Assembly: GCA_038277395.1 (NCBI GenBank)
Contig: CM076193.1
Location: 78,868,627-78,932,626, forward strand
Length of the DNA: 64,000 nt
Direction: 5' to 3'
Origin: Dryocosmus kuriphilus
Lineage: Eukaryota > Arthropoda > Insecta > Hymenoptera > Cynipidae
Below are positions 56,989 through 64,000 of this stretch, in pieces. Numbering within the stretch: the stretch's first letter is position 1; the number at the start of each line of letters is the position of its first letter. The translations under genes were made by a program, and so were the position numbers. The notes under the pieces were generated by a model that made no database searches, was not told where the DNA came from, and saw only the letters and a list, made by a program, of their open reading frames with translations.

Positions 56989-59900
56989 TTAATTTTTAGA
57001 TCTTCGTCGACGTTTTGAGGATGATGGTGCTTGGAAGGAAATGTCACAAGCTTCTTCAAAATCGTCATCATATTCTGGCAAGGGATCAAGTTCGTTCTCC
57101 TCTTCTAGAATTTCGATTTCGTTATCACAACCACTGAAGGCATGTAGAAACAATAGATGTTTTTTACTTCTCCTGAGAGCATGCAGTTGTTGGGACTGTA
57201 AATAAAGTTTTCTTGGTTACCTTTCCCAGGTTTCATTAGGAAAATGTTGGTGATTGGTTCTTGCTCCTCATTACGAAAAGCCACATGATCAGTGAGCAGC
57301 ACCAATAAGTCTGTGTCCTCTCCGACAATGAATACCCTGCCTCCCTGCCTAGATGTTTCCATAGCTGTGTTAACGATCAAGTGGTCCGCGTCCTCAGTTG
57401 CCTGCTTGACGTGATACCCTTTAGCAGTCAATTTATCTCTTAGCATTGATGTGAGACGTTTCTTATTACGTTCCTTTAACAGGAAAAGTTCTTTAGGCAT
57501 TGTTGCTGACATCGACTCGTCAAACAGGACAGATGCTGATGACATGGCACGGGCTCTTCGGGCTCGTTCAACAGATTTTATACTTTTCTCAGTAGCATTC
57601 TCAGGATATCCATCAAACACTATAGTACAATTGGACCCAAAGTGTTTTTTTGACGTAGTTCACATACTTTTCGATAATATCGCTAAACTTCTCACCACTG
57701 TTCCAAACAACTCGGTGTAAGAGGAACCCACCATCCACAACAAAATCTGCATTGCTTGGGAGTTCAATATTAATTGGCTCGAAAAGCTTTTAGAGATCTG
57801 ATTTTTGTGTCTTGCGCACCATTACATTTTCATCAAAAAGAGCTAATGGATATGGGGCTAACTCAAATGCGAAGTAAGAGTCGAGCTGCTGAGGTGACTT
57901 CATATGGAAAGGAATTCTACGGAAAATCGCGTCAGGACTCACAGGGACGAGTTCATCATTTATCTTGACGGTACACATCACGGCTTGTAAGGGTACTACT
58001 CGGTTTATCCTCAGGAACTTCACTTCCTTAAAAGTTCTTCGCTTCAAAATCTGTCATGCTTTTTTCCCCCTTTTCATAGGCTTCGTGGCAGTCGATGTTA
58101 TTACCTCCCAAGACTCCAGTACTTATGCACATGATAGACGGTCCGTGAGGGAATGGGTCGTGAGAATAAAACCACTTACTGAACTTTTCCACATCAATGT
58201 TGTCCCTCTTCATTCGAGAATTCGTGGTATCAGCGTGTTGATCTGATGACGTAAATGATACACCATAGAATTCTTCAATTTGGTGTGAAACGTCTACTGC
58301 AGTTGGCATTCCAGCGACCCATCTAGCCAGAGTTCCATCTGTGATGCCCCGCCCGCGTGACAAGCCTCCACATGAGGATATAGCCCTCATTAGTACTTGT
58401 TCAATGGTCATGTCCGACCATATTCCTGACCAGTGTTTTTCCGTCCGTCTGATGGTAAAAAACCCTATAGTTACGAATTGTTCGTATTCAGCAGGAGTAA
58501 GTCTTTCGTTAAGTGCCTGCATATCCTGCAAGTACAGTTGGCTTTCTTTGTCATAGTTAAAGTGGCCACTTGCATGAAAGTAAGGTATCCTTTTTGTTGA
58601 TGCTAGTGCAAAACAGACGTTGAATAAATCTTGAAAACCACTACCATCCATTATGAAGCCAATGGCACCCATATACATTAATAAATGGAAGCCTCCAAGA
58701 TGCACTAAAACACAGTTTAGCTCACTATCCGTTCCACAGGGAGCAATAATTTTTCTTGTTTTTATGTAGAGTGGATGATCAAAGGTCACAAAACAGATTT
58801 TTTGCCGTTGCTCCTGACATCTTTTAGCAGCTGTTTTTAGGGCTGTATAAATTGAATCAACGTCCGAGGGAGGGGCTCTAATGAACGGAAGGCACAATAT
58901 ACGTGAGGTCTGGAAAGCTTGGTCAGATGATATTTTCTCCATAAACCCATTCCATCCAGGTAAGTCAACTTTCTTCCATTTTCCGTACATCCATAGCAGA
59001 TCTGTTGACTTTGGCAGTACTTCTTTCTTAACTTCGCCAGCTAAGGGCTGAATGGTCAGTGGCTAAACCCCCTTCAATAGGTTTATCAAAGTGTTCCAGG
59101 GAAATGCTGCCGTAATTTCTCAGGGAGGTTGCTTTTGGTACTGACTTAACCTTAACAATAGGGGTTCTTGGGATCAGTGACTTTTTGGGAGTAAAACACT
59201 GAATGCCTCCCATGCATGAAATGTGTCACATCTATCAATCGTATCCATATTTATGTTTGCGTTATCAAAAACAAATTGTGTGAATGAGTTTTTGGTTAAA
59301 ATTTCCAGAGGCTGCTGAAGAGTTGAGACTTCGAGTTTCTTCACTTCCTGATACGAACTTCTGAAACCCATGGCAGAAAGAACGTCCACCAGATGCCTCA
59401 ATCCATACTTTCTATATAGGAGGGTTCCAACTCCTAATAGGATCGGGGATGTGAAAGATCTTGGCCGGGTCACTGATATCAACGATTGGACAGTGGCTTG
59501 GACCTTTTTCTGAGTTCTCTCATTCTTCTCTCCATCATCATCCTTCTTTTTTTTTTTGAAGGCCTTGTTATGGTGTCGAACAATAACTTCAACGAATCTG
59601 AAATGTTTTCACTCAAACTATTCAAAAACATGTTTGGAGAGGGATACTTATCCAGTGAATATACCTTCGTCCTGATGTTCGCACGTATGATTTCTGCGGC
59701 TGCTTTCACAGCGCGTAGACGTTCATCATCCAGGTTAGTTTTCCTGGACTCGTACCAACTATTTGTGAGGATGCTGTGTCCATTATTCCGAAAAAATATT
59801 GTTGATTGCCTGAATTGATTACTGCCAGGTACCACAAGTATTTCATCTTTCAATTTTTCACACAACTGCTAGAATATATCTCTTTCTAGGAATGGCGCCT

Positions 59901-60552
59901 GGTAAGATTGGAGCATTTCGTTAAGCGTAAATTGACACAAGTCCTCATTCTCTACCATGTACTTGGCGATAAAGTCGAGACACTCAGTTATTTTAGCACT
60001 TTCAGGCCGGCTAAGATTTTGAAATGTTGAATATTCTGGTTCAGTTCAGAAAAAAACGCGTGCGACAGGATTTGTAATACCTAACTTCAGCTGCTATTGG
60101 ATCTGTTTCAGTGGCAATCCTCCGTAAAACATCTTTACCCCATTTATCACCTCTAGCACTTTGTATCGTATCTAAACTCATAACCTCGTGCACGCTATCT
60201 CGTCTGTCTTTATTTAGCTTTTTTTGTTCAGCTCAGAACTGTTCGGAGCTTTCTCACAATAAATACACAGCTTCTTAAAGTTGAACGTGTTTACATTAGC
60301 TCTTATCACAAGGACTGGATAATTTTGTTACTTTTCAGCCTTCAAAATAATTGTCTCCTTAGTGTAAACACCTTTTCGGCATTTTTCATGAACAATCACT
60401 GATGTTTGCCTCTTCAACCAGCTATGATGGCCATCCTTTCTCCTCTTACTGGCCTCAATAAAGGTTTTCAGTGCCCTTTCCTGTATTTTACCTTGTGGAT
60501 CACCTCCCTCTTCAACAGGAGTACCACATATAAAACAAGTGATGCCCTCCAT
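56989..60552 (-). pseudogene. Large zinc-binding/PIN-like protein of the 5.7-kb element, disrupted
   Basis: In order on the minus strand: an N-terminal zinc-binding-like part (CFICG, VHEKC; 60328-60552), a second (CIYCEK, YYKSC; about 60050-60270), a helical region (AAAEIIRANIRTKVYS; 59479-59865), FDNANINMDTIDRCDTFHA (about 59220), FHLLMYMGAIG, HASGHFNYDKE, WSDMTIEQVLMRA and SISTGVLGG-like blocks (58028-58990; here CISTGVLGG), then a C-terminal PIN/FEN-like part (FVVDGGFLLHRVVW, TIVFDGYPE, TEDADHLIV, VGEDTDLLVLL; 57105-57750). I know this block order from many uncharacterised animal proteins of mobile origin. Frameshifts near 59200, 57640 and elsewhere, stops near 60327 and 59480, and a deletion after LLFLHAFSGCDN (about 57115) mark it as dead. 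The acidic residues in the last part suggest nuclease ancestry; that is inference. Confidence 0.7.
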
Positions 60553-61019
60553 AACACGGCACCTGCCTATAAATAAATCACTTCCAAATTAATTGCAGAA
60601 CTATTTGAAATCATTAACCGAATTCACACTCGCTTTCAACGGAGGTTGACGATAAAGTGAACAAGAGATTATAAAAGGGCTCCACGCATGATCCAAATAT
60701 ACATGGTCTAGCCACGCTCAACCAAAAAAAGGTGAAACAATAAAAAGACCAGGAAGCCTGACCGAGTCGGCCGCCATGTTTGTTATGTGAGGGCGCTAGA
60801 TTCAATTTTAAAATAATGAAGTTAGTAAACGTCATGAAGATTTGAAGTAATTGTGAAAATTAAACATCAGTTAAGTTTTTGTGAGAATAATGTCAATTTT
60901 AATGTATATAATTAAAAATATGTTAAAAAATAATTCTTGTAATCCTCCTAATGAAAAAAAGTAGTGCGGTTGCAGAACCGCTGACAGAAGCTGTGCTTCT
61001 TTCGCATTTTCGAATGACG

Positions 61020-61262
61020 TATGTAAAATTTCAAAAAATTAAAAAATTTTCTAAAAATTTCCCAAATTTTCGAAAATTTCAAAAATTACCAAAATCCCCA
61101 AAAAAAATTCTAATTTCCAAAATTTTCAAAAACTTCGAAAAATTTTCAAAAATTTCGAAAAATTTTCAAAATATTAAAACATTTTTAAAACTTCAAAAAT
61201 TTCGAAAAATTTCCGAAAAATTTCAAAATTTCGAAAATTTTCAAAGATTTCCAAATGTTTAA
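61020..61262. repeat. Low-complexity AAATTTTC/CAAAAATT repeats
   Basis: Purine-pyrimidine-poor repeats of the type TTTCGAAAATTTTCAAAA. The same low-complexity class, complementary in sense, is found at 45000-45310 and 48990-49290. An open frame of 103 codons through it is an artefact of composition. Confidence 0.8.
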
Positions 61263-62067
61263 AAAATCCCAAATTTTTAATTTGATGTTTCTCCATCAGA
61301 ACGAGCGAATTTGAGAATTTAGGACCTCTTCTTACACAGATTTTGATGCTCTACAACTTCCATTACTTAAAATTTCATTTATAGTAGCCGTTCGTAGAAT
61401 ACGGGCGTTAAAACAAGAGCATAATTCACTTCTCGGGCAAGTTGGTAAAAATTGACGATTTTTGACGATCGATTTTGCCTAAACGGCTTAACCGATTTGA
61501 ACTTTATAGTAGATCATTCGACGAGAAATTTTATGATCTTAATTTTAAAAAGAAACAAATTTTCGGTAGGATGCGTCGTTTTCTAGGTCTAAGCGAAAAA
61601 CTAAAAAAAGTGCAAAAATTTCGTGATTTTTGGCCCTGAAAAGTTTAGCACAGCTCAGAAACCGTCGCAAACTCATGAAACACTTATTTGGGATGCCTAA
61701 AGTGGACTAAAGTTATTTCCAGCTTTGTTATATTTTTTGACCAGCACTATCTTTTTTTGGGCTAATTTGCCTGGGCTACGTGGAGATCTTTTCATTTCAA
61801 CCCTATTTTTTAAATATGTCGAAAACTGTAATATGAAGAATATCAACATTTAGACAACGTTTAACTAGTGTGGTATGTTTGGTCTTTAGCCAACTTCATT
61901 GAATATTTATATATAATTGAACATATGTATATATATATATATTTTTTTTTAAATGTTAATAATAATTCTTTAATTAATAATTTCAATGAAATTTTTTCCA
62001 AGATGCACTATATGGAAGTAACCAACATAGCATCTCAAAAACCTGTATAAAGCTGTAAGAATCTAGA

Positions 62068-62245
62068 AGCTCTCGTATAGGATGCTTTGAAGGCCCTCAC
62101 AAGAGGCTCTGAAGGCTCTCATAAGAGGCTCTGGAGGCCCTCATAAAAGGTATCTAGAGACCCTAATAAGAGGCTCTCGTAGGATGCTCTGAAAACTTCC
62201 GCAAGAGGCTCTAGAGGCCCTCATAAGATGCCCTCATAAGATGCT
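62068..62245. repeat. ~22-bp minisatellite (GGCTCTGAAGGCCCTCATAA type)
   Basis: Seven to eight imperfect copies of a ~22-bp unit, for example AGAGGCTCTGAAGGCTCTCA and AGAGGCTCTGGAGGCCCTCA. No coding region. Confidence 0.85.
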
Positions 62246-62249
62246 GTTT

Positions 62250-62995
62250 AAAATAACCACACTTGCTCGGTTTTCTGTCAAATCTATCCTACTCCTTCCG
62301 CCATCTTGTTTCTGTAACGTCACAACCACACTTACCAATATAATAAGAATATTTTGCGGTTATGCCAAGAAAAAATGTTGTTCATTCAACAAAACCTTTT
62401 TTGAGTCTAGATAATGGTTAATCTATAAATGTATCTTCGGTTGAAAAAAAGTATTATCTCTTTATAGCACTCTTTGTACTTATTCACATAGCAATATTGC
62501 GTAGTTTTGTTTTCCTGCAGATGTAATGAATATCCCTAAAGTTTTTGTAAAAATTCTGTGAAGTGAATTCGTCCGCTTTAGATTTTAAAATTGTGTTTCA
62601 TGGAAGCTATTTCTCGATTTGACGTGGGAAGGAGAATTATCAGCAAACATGTTCCACTTGTATTTTCAATGACGTTGATGGCGATAAGACATATTCATTC
62701 AATGCTCGACTATCGCTCACGTAGGACTAAGTCGGCGTTTAACTTAAACTTGCAATTCAGCTTTAAAAATTTTTTTAATTGTTTTTTATTTAAAGCAATA
62801 TTTTGTAAATATGATAGTGTAAAACATAATGTACGTATTGTACCATCGTTCTCAGAAATTGACAAATGTAGTTGACCAATCCTTCAACATATGGTATAGA
62901 CACACTTATAATAGGCATTTAAACAAAATTTCTGATCGTTTTAATTGTTATTTATCTTTAAAAGTTTACTTATACAATGCATCATTTTTATCGGA
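62250..62995. other. No recognisable gene
   Basis: Two open frames of 87-94 codons (62591-62875 and 62829-63092, plus) show no motif I recognise. A GCGGTTATGCC motif near 62354 resembles part of the right end region of the 8.9-kb element. Confidence 0.45.
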
Positions 62996-62999
62996 GCAG

Positions 63000-63219
63000 A
63001 TCACGCGATTTGTTTTTTGCTCTCGCTATGCGCGACTCTTAAACGCCAACATGTGGCGACATAACCCCCATTGTTCACTGAAGAATCGGTGATTTAAAAA
63101 ATTTTTGAATTGTTACTGAATATTCACTGATTTTGCAGTGGAAATAGTAACTGATTTATCAATGAAAACCTAAATTAATGTTCTAAATAGTGAAAGTTTC
63201 ATTGATTCGAATTTAGAGA
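63000..63219. mobile_element. Right terminus of an element related to the 8.9-kb transposon
   Basis: GTGGCGACATAACC, CACTGATTTTGCAGTGGAAA and the end GATTCGAATTTAGAGAG follow the same order as GGCGGTTATGTCC, CACTGATTCGCCAGTGAC and CATATTTAGAGA at 43400-43540. The left end is not identified, so this may be a truncated copy or a MITE. Confidence 0.5.
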
Positions 63220-64000
63220 GCAGGGAGTTAAAAGAATTATCTAAAAAATTGTTCCATAGACTGCGTTTTAATCACTGAATATCTATTTCTTTATTGTATT
63301 GGCGTGTTAAAAAAAGTTACATTTGTATGGTTCTCGTATTCAAATTTTTTTTTACACAAAATGTTTTTTGCACACATCGCAATGGCATTTTATTTTTCTT
63401 CCTATTTTGAAATAATATTAGAGCTAATATTTGAAAAACGACTGTGTGCTTTAAAATACGTGTGGTGGAGAGTGCGGATACATACCTATACACAGAAAAA
63501 AAGTCTTAATACAATACCAAATGTGGACTTCTTTTAAGGTGTAACAAAAAGAAGATAGCATCGGCTAAAAACAAGAATAGGATTGAGGCTTTAAAAGAAA
63601 ATGATTGAGGAACTAAAGTTGAGACGCTGCATGGGCTAAAAAATAGTCGCAAGCCGGAATGCAGACTTGAATGCAACTGCTTTACTGATTAAAACTAGTC
63701 GTAAGCCAGAACATAGGATTGAAGAAAGCGTTGTCGCAGACTAAAAATTATTCGTAATATGAAGGGCACGCCCAAATGTTTCTGAAATAAATATATGTTC
63801 CTTGCACAGATCGTGCAAAATATTGCATGAAATATTTATGAAATGTTATTTAAATATTTTTACAATATTACATGCAAGATTTCTACAATAATGCATTTAC
63901 ATTTTTCAAAACATTTCAAAATGTTATTAAAATTTTGTAATCAAATTTATAAATTTACCTAAAATTTAGATAAATCTGCAAAAAAAATTGTTTTGTATGT
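63220..64000. other. Non-coding right edge
   Basis: AT-rich sequence with degenerate repeats (GTCGCAAGCCGGAATGCAGA near 63650 and GTCGTAAGCCAGAACATAGG near 63708). From 63790 on it holds the inverted partner of the repeat at 49583-49800, which continues beyond the window. Confidence 0.55.

Larger units (their letters stand above)
56140..61815 (-). mobile_element. 5.7-kb element with ~500-bp inverted ends and a PIN-like gene
   Basis: The segment at about 56140-56670 (AGCCCAGGCAAATTAG, GAGTTTGCGACGGTTTCTGA, TTCAAATCGGTTTAGC) recurs inverted at about 61285-61815 with roughly 80% match. Between them one large minus-strand gene fills 56989-60552. This is the build of a DNA transposon with long terminal inverted repeats. 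The superfamily is not clear to me. The outer limits are estimates because the match fades and no target duplication was found. Confidence 0.7.

Noticed and set aside
57451..58556. Plus-strand frames of 70-93 codons
   Set aside because: Antisense shadows of the large minus-strand gene of the 5.7-kb element.

Overview
The window looks like gene-poor, AT-rich chromosomal DNA from an arthropod, most likely an insect. The reasons are the mix of mobile elements (an intact mariner, PIF/Harbinger with a MADF partner gene, R1-type gag, Maverick/Polinton-type PolB remains, Helentron-like non-autonomous elements), spliced genes with GT-AG introns, and abundant (AT)n and low-complexity sequence. I found no host housekeeping gene, no rRNA and no convincing tRNA gene. 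Nearly everything recognisable is a transposable element, its debris, or a tandem or inverted repeat. The species cannot be named from the sequence.

Layout. 1-6.5 kb: a ~158-bp tandem array, a nested pair of inverted-repeat elements (one hAT-like with an 8-bp target duplication), a long foldback and a PIF-like MITE. 6.8-9.2 kb: two Helentron-like (HINE) copies and a short retroposon with a perfect 13-bp target duplication. 10.2-25 kb: remains of one or more Maverick/Polinton-type elements (decayed family-B DNA polymerase, DUF8207-like fragments, two structural-type genes), broken by a TTAA-flanked MITE, an R1-like gag-only retroelement and a 0.75-kb tandem array that itself carries a retroposon. 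26.3-33.9 kb: a 7.6-kb concatemer of HINE units sitting in a single T-run target. 34.7-43.5 kb: an 8.9-kb two-gene DNA transposon of unassigned superfamily. 43.6-44.9 kb: a full-length mariner. 45.5-48.9 kb: a PIF/Harbinger element between ~500-bp direct repeats ending in a tRNA-like promoter sequence. 50.0-51.3 kb: a solo HINE. 54.6-56.1 kb: MITEs and palindromes. 56.1-61.8 kb: a 5.7-kb element with ~500-bp inverted ends and a gene with a PIN/FEN-like region. The remainder is minisatellite and MITE ends.

How the parts fit. The clearest story is the HINE family. Each full copy has an 11-bp 5' end (ACATTCTCATC) repeated inverted just inside a 3' hairpin, T-run targets and ~155-bp central repeats, which is the Helentron/HINE plan. 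Two insertions can be compared with unoccupied versions of their own targets inside the same window. These comparisons fix the boundaries and show that the 7.6-kb array occupies one insertion point, as expected for rolling-circle concatemers or for later amplification in place. The second story is the 8.9-kb element. It has a ten-exon SAM-domain gene with phase-consistent splice junctions (one acceptor unresolved), whose first intron holds a C2H2/transposase-like gene on the same strand. Both genes carry disabling changes. Apart from mariner, no element here has an undamaged coding set, so most of the window is fossil material.
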